Below, in pieces: positions 56,567 to 64,000 of a stretch of 64,000 nucleotides of DNA. Source of the stretch: Cytobacillus depressus (GTDB lineage: Bacteria; Bacillota; Bacilli; Bacillales; Cytobacillaceae); assembly GCF_008923245.1 (NCBI RefSeq), contig NZ_WBOS01000001.1:930001-994000 (forward strand), given 5' to 3'. The notes beneath the pieces were generated by a model. That model was not told where the DNA came from. It made no database searches and saw only the letters and a list, made by a program, of their open reading frames with translations. Made by a program: the position numbers and the translations under genes. Positions within the stretch are counted from its first letter, which is position 1. Every line of letters begins with the position of its first letter.

Positions 56567-58285
56567 TTAATCTTCCATCGTTGATAGATCACCAGTAGGC
56601 AGATTAAGCTCCCATGCCTTTAAGACACGGCGCATAATTTTTCCACTTCTTGTTTTTGGAAGTTTATCACGGAACTCAATCTCTCTAGGCGCCGCATGAG
56701 CCGCTAGACCTTTCTTCACAAATTGACGAATATCTTCAATAAGCTCATCTGATTGTTCATATCCATCAATTAAAGCGATAAAGGCTTTAATAATTTCACC
56801 ACGGACTGGATCTGGCTTTCCGATGACTCCAGCTTCAGCTACGGCAGGATGCTCTAACAGCTTACTTTCTACTTCAAATGGCCCAACTCTTTCACCAGAA
56901 GTCATAATGACGTCATCTACACGTCCTTGAAACCATAGGTAGCCATCTTCATCCATATAAGCGGAATCACCTGATACATACCAATCACCAGGCATGAAAT
57001 AAGAATCGAATTTTTCCTTATTATTCCAAATTGTATGCATCATCGCTGGCCAGCCTTTTTTAATGGCTAAGTTGCCCATACAATTTGGAGGCAACTCATT
57101 TCCTTGATCATCTACAATCGCTGCAATAACGCCAGGTACGGGCTTACCCATTGATCCAGGCTTAATTTCCATACATGGGTAGTTACAAATTAATAATGCC
57201 CCTGTTTCAGTCATCCACCATGTATCATGGATACGCTTATTGAATACTTTCATTCCCCATTTAATTACTTCAGGGTTCAATGGCTCCCCAACACTTACAA
57301 TATGACGAAGAGTACTTAAATCGAATTTCTTAACTACTTCATCTCCTGCCCCCATTAGCATACGGAATGCAGTAGGAGCACTGTACCAAATCGTCACGCC
57401 ATATTCTTCAATCATCTTATACCATGATTCTGGGTTAAATCTTCCTCCAACAATTAAATTGGATGTTCCTGTTAACCATGGACCAAACATCCCGTAGGAA
57501 GTTCCTGTAATCCAGCCTGGGTCAGCCGTACACCATAACACATCTTCTTCTTGCATGTCTAGAACCCATTTAGCTGTATGATACTGCTGGATCATCGCGT
57601 TATGCACGTGCAAGACACCTTTAGGCTTCCCAGTCGATCCAGAGGTATAATGCAGAATTAGCCCATCTGTCCGTTCTACCCATTCAATCTCAAGCTTATT
57701 GCTCGCCTCTGCCATTCTCTTTTTAAAATCTATATATGGCCCTTCCTCGTCAATTCCCTCTCCAACGAGGAAAATATGCTTCAAAGCAGGCAGCTCATTT
57801 ACAGGTACTCGGTCCAATAATTCCGGAGTAGTGACAAGTACAGTAGCTTCACTGTCCTCTAGACGATCACGAACAGCGCCCTCCATAAATGCTTCAAAGA
57901 GTGGGCCAACAATGGCTCCAAGCTTAATTGCACCTAATGCTGCAAAGTAAAGCTCTGGAGAACGAGGCATAAAGATGAATACGCGATCCCCTTTTTCCAC
58001 GTCTCCATAAGTTTTTAGTACATTCCCCGCTTTATTTGATAGCTCCTTCATTTCCTTAAATGTATATTTTTCATCCCTTACGCCTTCACGGAAAAATAAA
58101 GCGATTTTATTTTTCCTAAATGATTCAGCATGGCGGTCAATCGCTTCATAGGCCATATTCACGCGGCCAGTTTCATGCCAGGAGAATACTTTTTCACCCT
58201 CCGCCCAATCAAATTGCTTGTACGTTTCCTCATAGTTTTTTAAATTGTAATCTCCTTGTGTTGCTGATAATGCTTCTACTTTCAT
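56567..58285 (-). CDS. acsA: Acetyl-CoA synthetase
   Basis: A 572-residue AMP-forming acetate:CoA ligase. Motifs are LHYTSGSTGKPKGVLHVH (A3), WWMTETGA (A5), WYVSGDSAYMDEDGYLWFQGRVDDVI (A7-A8) and the C-terminal PKTRSGKIMRRVLK, whose lysine is the acetylation target of AcuA in B. subtilis. AAGGAGG precedes the ATG. It is transcribed divergently from acuABC, as in B. subtilis, so enzyme and its acetylation/deacetylation system share one control region. Confidence 0.97.
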   Translation of the reverse strand: MKVEALSATQGDYNLKNYEETYKQFDWAEGEKVFSWHETGRVNMAYEAIDRHAESFRKNKIALFFREGVRDEKYTFKEMKELSNKAGNVLKTYGDVEKGDRVFIFMPRSPELYFAALGAIKLGAIVGPLFEAFMEGAVRDRLEDSEATVLVTTPELLDRVPVNELPALKHIFLVGEGIDEEGPYIDFKKRMAEASNKLEIEWVERTDGLILHYTSGSTGKPKGVLHVHNAMIQQYHTAKWVLDMQEEDVLWCTADPGWITGTSYGMFGPWLTGTSNLIVGGRFNPESWYKMIEEYGVTIWYSAPTAFRMLMGAGDEVVKKFDLSTLRHIVSVGEPLNPEVIKWGMKVFNKRIHDTWWMTETGALLICNYPCMEIKPGSMGKPVPGVIAAIVDDQGNELPPNCMGNLAIKKGWPAMMHTIWNNKEKFDSYFMPGDWYVSGDSAYMDEDGYLWFQGRVDDVIMTSGERVGPFEVESKLLEHPAVAEAGVIGKPDPVRGEIIKAFIALIDGYEQSDELIEDIRQFVKKGLAAHAAPREIEFRDKLPKTRSGKIMRRVLKAWELNLPTGDLSTMED

Positions 58286-58387
58286 ATATCAATATCCTCC
58301 TTAAATAATCCATACACAGCAAACTCTGAATCTCTATGAATAACTCGCAAATCATTTGAGAATTATAGGCTGTGATAGTTTGGTATT

Positions 58388-58416
58388 ATTATAGTACAAG
58401 TTTAATCTTATCTCAA
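58388..58416 (-). promoter_or_regulatory. acsA promoter
   Basis: The minus strand has TTGAGA, a 17-bp spacer, then a perfect TATAAT, about 100 bp upstream of the acsA start. No clear cre site was seen between acsA and acuA. Confidence 0.65.
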
Positions 58417-58560
58417 TTTTTAAAATATTCTATTGGGTTTGTTTTTATAATTCCATGCGAATTTAGGAATTTGATTTCCAGCAAAACTAAATTGTTCACA
58501 AAGTGTTTTCTAATAATGCAGAAAATAAAGGTAAATTACTTAAAACAAGCACCTTTTATG

Positions 58561-58566
58561 TATAAT
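58561..58566 (+). promoter_or_regulatory. Candidate -10 of acuABC
   Basis: TATAAT 36 bp before the acuA start, with no good -35 at 16-18 bp. Confidence 0.35.
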
Positions 58567-58602
58567 AGAATTAATCATGAATGTCAATAGGCGGTGAGAC
58601 AA

Positions 58603-59235
58603 GTGGAACATCGAAAAACATATAATGCTAAGGAAATAAAAACCTCTAAAGGGAGTTTAATTATTGAGGGACCCATTCCTCCTCAAAAACTAGCAGATTT
58701 AGAGTTTCATAAGGACCTAGTGGCTTTTCGTCCACCTGAACAGCAGAAAAAGGCGCTAATTGAAATCGCCGGCTTGCCTGAAGGGAGGATTAATATTGCC
58801 CGATATCGGGATACCATCGTCGGATATGTTACATATGTTTATCCCGACCCTCTTGAAAGATGGTCAGAAGGAAAGATGAAGAACTTAATTGAGCTTGGTG
58901 CCATTGAGGTTATTCCAGAGTTCAGAGGAACAGGTACAGGCAAAAGCCTTCTAAAGGTGTCCATGATGGATGATGCGATGGAAGATTATATCATTATTAC
59001 GACAGAGTATTATTGGCATTGGGATTTAAAAGGGACAGGATTAAATGTATGGGAATATCGAAAGGTCATGGAGAAAATGATGAATGCAGGCGGCTTAGAA
59101 TGGTATGCAACGGATGACCCAGAAATTAGCTCTCATCCAGCAAATTGTCTAATGGCCAAAATAGGAAAAAGGGTCGATCTTGATTCTATCCAAAAATTCG
59201 ACCGCCTCCGGTTTATGAATCGTTTCATGTATTAG
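58603..59235 (+). CDS. acuA: Acetyltransferase AcuA (acetylates AcsA)
   Basis: A 210-residue GNAT-fold protein acetyltransferase. It has LVAFRPPEQQ, INIARYRDTIVGYVTYVYPDPLERWSEG, the acetyl-CoA loop EFRGTGTGKSLLKVSMM, and TTEYYWHWDLKG. In B. subtilis AcuA inactivates AcsA by acetylating its active-site lysine. The GTG at 58603 (MEHRKTY) has AGGCGGTGAG at good spacing and matches the family start; an earlier GTG nine bases upstream lies in that site. Confidence 0.95.
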   Translation: MEHRKTYNAKEIKTSKGSLIIEGPIPPQKLADLEFHKDLVAFRPPEQQKKALIEIAGLPEGRINIARYRDTIVGYVTYVYPDPLERWSEGKMKNLIELGAIEVIPEFRGTGTGKSLLKVSMMDDAMEDYIIITTEYYWHWDLKGTGLNVWEYRKVMEKMMNAGGLEWYATDDPEISSHPANCLMAKIGKRVDLDSIQKFDRLRFMNRFMY

Positions 59236-59253
59236 TTAAGGGGGTAATAAAAA

Positions 59254-59904
59254 ATGATTGTTGAAGAAATCATGAGGATCGATGTATTTGCGTTGTCAAA
59301 AGACGACACGATTGAAAAAGCAATTAAGTTGATGAGTGAGAAAAAAATTCGTCATCTCCCAATTATAGATGAAAATAGGTATTTAGTAGGCTTAGTGACA
59401 GATAGAGATATTCGTGATGCTACACCTTCTATTCTATTTGAAACCGAAAAGTTTAAAGAAGGTTTACAAAACCCTATAAAAAAGATCATGAAAACGGACA
59501 TTATTACAGGACATCCGCTGGATTTGGTCGAAGAAGTGTCAGCGATTATTTATGAGCATCGGATAGGCTGCCTGCCAATATTAAAAGACAATAAGCTCGT
59601 TGGTATTGTGACAGCGACAGACCTTCTCCGCACATTAGTCGAATTGACAGGTGCCCACCAGCCAGGTTCACAAATTGAAGTAAAAGTGCCCAATAGATCC
59701 GGTATGCTTAGCGAGGTCACTAAAGTAATCAGCAACAGAAAAGCAAATATTCAAAGTGTACTAGTTTATCCCGATAAAAGTGATGAAAAATATAAAATAC
59801 TTGTCATAAGAGTACAGACGATGAATCCATTTTCGATTATTGATGATTTAAAAACTGCGGGTCATCAAGTTCTTTGGCCGAATCATCCGGGGAAATCTTT
59901 ATGA
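59254..59904 (+). CDS. acuB: CBS-ACT protein AcuB
   Basis: A 216-residue protein with two CBS domains (about 1-60 and 76-131; [20 protein letters not shown] and [19 protein letters not shown]) and a C-terminal ACT domain (about 140-212; [27 protein letters not shown]). The CBS domains probably bind adenine nucleotides. Its place between acuA and acuC suggests tuning of the AcsA acetylation switch, but the mechanism is not established. AAGGGGG precedes the ATG. Confidence 0.95.
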   Translation: MIVEEIMRIDVFALSKDDTIEKAIKLMSEKKIRHLPIIDENRYLVGLVTDRDIRDATPSILFETEKFKEGLQNPIKKIMKTDIITGHPLDLVEEVSAIIYEHRIGCLPILKDNKLVGIVTATDLLRTLVELTGAHQPGSQIEVKVPNRSGMLSEVTKVISNRKANIQSVLVYPDKSDEKYKILVIRVQTMNPFSIIDDLKTAGHQVLWPNHPGKSL

Positions 59905-61073
59905 GCCAAGATTCCGTTTTTGTCTTTTCGGAAGACTTGCTGAGCTATAAATTCAGCGAGAATCATCCTTTTAAACAGTTAAGAATTAAACTAACACTCG
60001 ATTTGCTGAAAAATATGAATGCCATTGAGGACCATCACCTCATTCCTCCCCGTATGGCAACAGATGATGAGCTCCAGCTTATTCATGATCCGAATTATAT
60101 TCATGCTGTAAAACTCGCAGGAAGCGGTCAGCTTTCTCCTGAAGTCGCAGAAAACTACGGGCTTGGTACTGAAGATACACCGATATTTCTGAATATGCAT
60201 GAAGCAAGCTCATTAATAGTAGGCGGAACGTTAACTGCTGTTGATTATGTGATGAGTGGACGTGCAAAGCATGCCCTCCATCTTGGCGGCGGCCTGCATC
60301 ACGGATTCCGGGGGAAAGCTTCTGGTTTCTGTATATATAACGACAGTTCAGTTGCGATTAAATATATTCAAGAGAAGTATAAAGCTAGGGTTCTATATGT
60401 TGATACGGATGCCCATCATGGAGATGGAGTACAATGGTCTTTTTATGATGATCCTGACGTTTGTACACTTTCTATTCATGAAACGGGACGATACTTATTC
60501 CCTGGAACAGGAAATGTCAGTGAGCGGGGACAAGGAACAGGATATGGATATTCGTTCAATATCCCGGTTGATGCCTTTACAGAAGATGAATCCTGGCTTG
60601 ATGTATACCGAACATCTTTACGAGAAGTGGCTGAATTTTTCAAACCTGACGTGATTCTCACACAAAACGGTGCAGACTCCCATTATTTAGACCCGCTTAC
60701 TCATCTATCTTCAACAATGAGGATTTATCGCGAAATCCCTAAGCTGGCCCATGAAATCGCCCATCAATTTTGTGATGGCAAATGGATTGCAGTTGGGGGC
60801 GGAGGCTATGATATATGGCGAGTCGTGCCACGTGCATGGGCATTGATTTGGTTGGAAATGATGGAGAATCACAATCATACGGGAGCCCTTCCATCCGAAT
60901 GGATTCGTAATTGGAAGACTACCTCCCCTGTTCCTCTCCCATTAAATTGGGACGATCCCGGGAATTTGTACAAGCCTATACCAAGAAAACAAGAAATTAT
61001 AGAAAAAAATAAACAGACATTAGAAAAAGCATTATACCCAATAAGAAGTCAGAACAAAACGCAAAGCGAATAA
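59901..61073 (+). CDS. acuC: Acetoin utilisation deacetylase AcuC (class I HDAC family)
   Basis: A 390-residue zinc deacetylase. Metal and catalytic motifs are [23 protein letters not shown] (about 133-155), [14 protein letters not shown], and VGGGGYD. In B. subtilis it removes acetyl groups from AcsA, opposing AcuA. The ATG at 59901 overlaps the acuB stop (ATGA) and follows GGGGAAA. Confidence 0.96.
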   Translation: MSQDSVFVFSEDLLSYKFSENHPFKQLRIKLTLDLLKNMNAIEDHHLIPPRMATDDELQLIHDPNYIHAVKLAGSGQLSPEVAENYGLGTEDTPIFLNMHEASSLIVGGTLTAVDYVMSGRAKHALHLGGGLHHGFRGKASGFCIYNDSSVAIKYIQEKYKARVLYVDTDAHHGDGVQWSFYDDPDVCTLSIHETGRYLFPGTGNVSERGQGTGYGYSFNIPVDAFTEDESWLDVYRTSLREVAEFFKPDVILTQNGADSHYLDPLTHLSSTMRIYREIPKLAHEIAHQFCDGKWIAVGGGGYDIWRVVPRAWALIWLEMMENHNHTGALPSEWIRNWKTTSPVPLPLNWDDPGNLYKPIPRKQEIIEKNKQTLEKALYPIRSQNKTQSE

Positions 61074-61077
61074 GGAA

Positions 61078-61250
61078 AACTCGCCGATTGGCGAGCCTTG
61101 GAAAGGCGAAGACAGAGGCGTAGTTGCACTTATCGCACTCATGGAAGCTACGTCCCGTGATATTCGCCCTACTAGGACATCCAGTCCGTCATACTTAATT
61201 CCTAAAATCGACAACTACGTCGAACCAACTTCTTCGTTGCCAATTAATAC
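61078..61250. repeat. Intergenic repeat family E
   Basis: Starts with the self-complementary CTCGCCGATTGGCGAG and holds a long inverted pair CGTAGTTG (61119-61126) with CAACTACG (61212-61219). It resembles an intergenic repeat I recall from other Bacillus genomes. Single copy in this window. Confidence 0.5.
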
Positions 61251-61265
61251 TTTCTTAACGTGTAA

Positions 61266-61300
61266 ACTAAAAGGACCTCATTAATGAGGTCCTTTTAGTT
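61266..61300. terminator. Terminator after ccpA / acuC
   Basis: CTAAAAGGACCTCATTA-type arm pairs with TAATGAGGTCCTTTTAG (perfect stem of about 15 bp). It includes the stop codon of the stator gene remnant. Confidence 0.85.
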
Positions 61301-61405
61301 TAGATCATCTTTACTATATTTCGGGTCAGAAATAACAATCTCCACACGACGGTTCTTTTGTCTGTTTTCAGGTGTATCTCTCTTTGGCGCTTTCGCTTTT
61401 CTATA
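61295..61405 (-). pseudogene. motS: C-terminal remnant of a MotB/MotS-type stator gene
   Basis: A 36-codon open stretch ending in TAA reads ...PKRDTPENRQKNRRVEIVI...DLN. PENRQKNRRVEIVI is the typical end of the OmpA/MotB peptidoglycan-binding domain. There is a stop at 61406-61408 and no start or ribosome site. In B. subtilis motP and motS follow ccpA in the same operon. Here only this tail remains, between ccpA and its terminator. The residual frame is intact for its length, so the loss may be fairly recent. Confidence 0.75.
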
Positions 61406-61420
61406 TTATCGGCTCTTTCC

Positions 61421-62416
61421 TTATTTGGTTGAGCTTCTTTCTTCAATCCTGTGTGGGAGAACGATGATATGATCAGCTACTTCTTCCTTATTCATATATT
61501 TCGTTAAAAGCCTCATGGCGACTGCTCCAATATCATAGAGCGGCTGCACGATGGTTGTTAGCTGCGGGCGAACCATCAATGATAATTTCGTATTATCCGA
61601 ACTGATCACTTCAAAATCTTCCGGAACATGATAGCCTTTATCTTCGGCACCATGAACAATTCCTAGTGCCATCTCATCTGAGGCAGAAAATATTGCAGTA
61701 GGCTTTGTTTCTGCATCAAGAAGTTTTTCAAATGCTTCTATTCCTGAATCATACGTATAATCACCTTCTGCAACTAAATCCTCATTAAAGGCTAGACCTT
61801 TTTCAGCAAGTGCGCGTTTGTAACCTTCAAGTTTTTTTTCATTAATTGGATCATGGGCAGGCCCTAAAACAATGGCGATCTCCTTATGCCCTTTTTCACA
61901 AAAGCCCATAATAGCATCATAAGTCGCTTGCTCATAGTTAATATTGACTGATGGAATTTTTTCTGATTTTTCAATGGATCCAGCCAATACAATTGGCACT
62001 GGGGATTTCTCAAACTCTTCGACAAGCTCTTCTGTAATGTTTCCGCCCATAAAGACGATCCCATCTACCTGCTTCCCAAGCATCGTATTAATTAAATGAA
62101 GTTCCTTTTCTAAATTTTGATCGGAATTGCTTAAAATAATATTATATTTGTACATTGTTGCAATATCTTCAATGCCTCTTGCTAACTCAGCGAAAAAGAT
62201 ATTCGAAATATCAGGGATAATCACCCCAACTGTAGTTGTTTTTTTACTCGCAAGTCCGCGGGCAACCGCATTAGGGCGATAGCCTAGTCGATCAATTACT
62301 TCTGATACTTTTTTTCTCGTTGCAGGCTTAACGTTCGGATTGCCGTTTACTACGCGAGAGACGGTGGCCATGGAAACATTGGCCTCTCTAGCCACATCAT
62401 ATATTGTTACATTCAT
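61421..62416 (-). CDS. ccpA: Catabolite control protein A
   Basis: A 331-residue LacI-family regulator that binds cre sites with HPr-Ser46-P. The N-terminal helix-turn-helix is [26 protein letters not shown] (about 3-28) with a hinge [18 protein letters not shown]. The periplasmic-binding-protein-like core follows ([43 protein letters not shown]). GGAGTGGG precedes the ATG. It lies downstream of aroA, as in B. subtilis. Confidence 0.97.
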   Translation of the reverse strand: MNVTIYDVAREANVSMATVSRVVNGNPNVKPATRKKVSEVIDRLGYRPNAVARGLASKKTTTVGVIIPDISNIFFAELARGIEDIATMYKYNIILSNSDQNLEKELHLINTMLGKQVDGIVFMGGNITEELVEEFEKSPVPIVLAGSIEKSEKIPSVNINYEQATYDAIMGFCEKGHKEIAIVLGPAHDPINEKKLEGYKRALAEKGLAFNEDLVAEGDYTYDSGIEAFEKLLDAETKPTAIFSASDEMALGIVHGAEDKGYHVPEDFEVISSDNTKLSLMVRPQLTTIVQPLYDIGAVAMRLLTKYMNKEEVADHIIVLPHRIEERSSTK

Positions 62417-62539
62417 CTATCCCACTCCTTCATCATTCACGAAGTTCCTTTATTAATATTAGTTTATAACAAGCCATAGCAACCTAATCATCATGTTAAT
62501 TGTGATTGGCTACACAAACATTATTATGTAATTAATCAT

Positions 62540-62569
62540 ACGATAGACATTGGAATGCCGCAATGTCAA
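62540..62569 (-). promoter_or_regulatory. Candidate ccpA promoter
   Basis: The minus strand has a perfect TTGACA, an 18-bp spacer, then TATCGT, about 125 bp upstream of ccpA. Confidence 0.4.
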
Positions 62570-62582
62570 GCTACTACTTTTT

Positions 62583-62622
62583 ACATAAAAAAGAAGCCCT
62601 CCAACAAAATGCAGAAGGCTCC
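62583..62622 (-). terminator. Probable aroA terminator
   Basis: On the minus strand GAGCCTTC pairs with GGAGGGCTTC, then TTTTTT. It lies beyond the family D repeat, about 300 bp from the aroA stop. Confidence 0.55.
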
Positions 62623-62629
62623 TTGAATG

Positions 62630-62928
62630 TTTATCGCGATTAACTTGCTATAAGCCCCCCACTTTAAGTTCAAAGTGGGGGCCTAACAGCCAGCAAAGGC
62701 TCGATTGGTGAGATACAGTGAAACTTGCCGATGTGCCTTCCATCGGCTTAGTTGAACCAATCGGGTTCGTACTGTCTCTTTATCGAGGCGTTAGCCTTGA
62801 TATTAGAGACAGTAGAACGGGACTAACAATCAGTGGGAATAAATGCATCCTACAGCCTTGACGTTCTATCGCAAAGTCTGCACTTGCAATTCCTTTGCTT
62901 TGAAAATCCCACTGATTGAAGTTTTACT
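62630..62928 (+). repeat. Structured intergenic repeat family D, long copy (D2)
   Basis: Paired arms seen: CCCCCACTTT (62656-62665) with AAAGTGGGGG (62672-62681); CGATTGGT (62702-62709) with ACCAATCG (62756-62763), enclosing GCCGATG/CATCGGC; ACTGTCTC (62771-62778) with GAGACAGT (62806-62813); and CAATCAGTGGG (62827-62837) with CCCACTGATTG (62908-62918). It ends TTGAAGTTTTACT against the aroA stop. No protein-coding frame was accepted. Confidence 0.75.
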
Positions 62929-64000
62929 CTATACTCGAACAAAGGCAGAAGACTGTAGATTTTTCATAAACTCATCAAACTGTTTTAAGTCCATTTGTTG
63001 GGCATTATCTGATAAGGCTACTGCCGGGTCTGGATGAACTTCCGCCATAACGCCGTCCGCACCGATGGCTAATGCTGCTTTTGCAGCCGGAAGCAATAAA
63101 TCACGTCTGCCCGTTGAATGTGTCACATCGACGAGTACAGGTAAATGTGTTTCTTGCTTTAAAATTGGTACTGCAGAAATGTCGAGCGTATTTCGGGTAG
63201 CACGCTCATACGTACGAATTCCGCGTTCACAGAGAATGATCTGTCCATTGCCCTGCGCCATAATGTATTCTGCCGCATTAATAAATTCTTCAATTGTTGC
63301 CGAAATTCCACGCTTTAGTAATACCGGTTTATTGACGGCTCCAGCAGCTTTTAACAATTCGAAATTCTGCATGTTTCTAGCACCGATTTGGATAACATCA
63401 ATATACTCTACAGCTGTTTCAATGTCTGTAGGGCTAACAATTTCACTAATAACAGCTAAATCGAATTCATCTGCCACACGCTTTAAAATTTTCAGACCTT
63501 CAAGACCAAGTCCTTGGAAATCATACGGAGATGTTCTTGGTTTATACGCTCCACCTCGAAGTAACTTAAGGCCTTTTTCTTTAACAGCTTTAGCAACAGT
63601 TGCTACTTGTTCATACGATTCTACTGCACAAGGTCCGAAAACTAAATGCGGATTGCCATCCCCAATTTTTTCTCCCTTTAAGTTAACAATCGTATTTTCT
63701 GGTTTTTTCTTCCGTGAAACTAATAGCGCTTTACGATGATCGTCCTCTTGCAGCTCTAATCCAGCCTTAAAAATCTCCTTGAACACATGCTCAATGGTTG
63801 AATTTTCAAAAGGGCCGTCGTTATGCTCTTTAATTAAGTTAAGCATATGGCGCTCACGGACAGGATCATAACGGTAAACACCTTGTGTTTCCTTTGCCTT
63901 TCCAATTTCCTGAACTAATTTAGCTCTTTCGTTAATTAATGAAAGCAGTTGTAAGTTTAGCTCATCAACGCGGTCTCTCAACTGATTAAGTTCATTACTC
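62929..64000 (-). CDS. aroA: DAHP synthase with N-terminal chorismate mutase (cut at 5' end)
   Basis: The first step of the shikimate pathway. The N-terminal chorismate mutase domain (about 1-90; [29 protein letters not shown]) is fused to a type Ib KDO8PS-like DAHP synthase ([69 protein letters not shown]). The frame runs to the window edge as [14 protein letters not shown], so by comparison with B. subtilis AroA the start codon should lie at the very next bases outside. The C-terminal residues (SSAFVRV) end exactly at the family D repeat. Confidence 0.96.
   Translation of the reverse strand, partial: SNELNQLRDRVDELNLQLLSLINERAKLVQEIGKAKETQGVYRYDPVRERHMLNLIKEHNDGPFENSTIEHVFKEIFKAGLELQEDDHRKALLVSRKKKPENTIVNLKGEKIGDGNPHLVFGPCAVESYEQVATVAKAVKEKGLKLLRGGAYKPRTSPYDFQGLGLEGLKILKRVADEFDLAVISEIVSPTDIETAVEYIDVIQIGARNMQNFELLKAAGAVNKPVLLKRGISATIEEFINAAEYIMAQGNGQIILCERGIRTYERATRNTLDISAVPILKQETHLPVLVDVTHSTGRRDLLLPAAKAALAIGADGVMAEVHPDPAVALSDNAQQMDLKQFDEFMKNLQSSAFVRV

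Noticed and set aside
58286..58602. A CcpA cre site in the acsA-acuA control region
   Set aside because: CcpA control is expected from B. subtilis, but no stretch matched the cre pattern well enough to report.
63065..63739. A 224-codon open frame on the plus strand inside aroA
   Set aside because: It is antisense to the strongly conserved DAHP synthase domain, has no ribosome site and reads as codon-mirror composition (Ser/Phe/Ile-rich).

Overview
The window is chromosomal DNA from a low-GC, spore-forming member of the Bacillaceae (Bacillus sensu lato). Three things support this. Gene order closely follows the citZ-to-aroA segment of the Bacillus subtilis chromosome. There are sporulation genes (ytvI, ytrH, ytrI, ytfJ, an alpha/beta-type SASP). 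Promoters and ribosome sites are of Bacillus type, including likely sigma-E, sigma-G and sigma-B promoters, and TTG or GTG starts are frequent. I cannot name the species. No tRNA, rRNA, CRISPR array, prophage or transposase gene was seen.

Layout. Bases 1-8.7 kb hold central carbon and fatty-acid entry: citrate synthase start, ytvI, fxsA, pyk, pfkA, accA, accD and an NADP malic enzyme. Bases 9-17.4 kb hold dnaE, the sporulation pair ytrHI, nrnA, ytpI, ytoI and ytkL. Bases 17.6-26.9 kb are more variable: an M24 peptidase, a sigma-B-like universal stress gene, a DedA protein, argGH with ARG boxes, a secreted serine hydrolase, moaB and an EcsC protein. Bases 27-37 kb hold ackA, ytxK, tpx, ytfJ, ytfI, yteJ, sppA, a second NAD kinase, a RarD-type exporter and an acyl-CoA synthetase. 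Bases 37-51 kb hold an SASP gene, thiI with its partner cysteine desulfurase, a branched-chain amino acid carrier, ezrA, hisJ, refZ, ytsP, a methionine gamma-lyase, a GAF-GGDEF protein and rpsD with its S4-binding leader. Bases 51-64 kb hold tyrS with a T-box, a large class A PBP, divergent acsA and acuABC, ccpA and aroA (cut by the window edge).

The genes fit together as the usual Bacillus core. Pfk, Pyk, Acc, malic enzyme, CitZ, AckA and AcsA/AcuABC handle pyruvate and acetyl-CoA flow, and CcpA is encoded here. A near-perfect cre site lies in the citZ leader. EzrA and RefZ both act on FtsZ. ThiI and its desulfurase form a sulfur-transfer pair.

The unusual material is mostly between genes. 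Nine structured intergenic repeats fall into five families (called A to E here). Family D has several base-paired arms and a conserved terminal hairpin, and one copy abuts the aroA stop codon. Families A, B and C share a roughly 30-bp module in shuffled positions. Downstream of ccpA, only the last codons of a MotB/MotS-type stator gene remain where B. subtilis has motPS. All family, motif and promoter calls were made by eye, with no database search.
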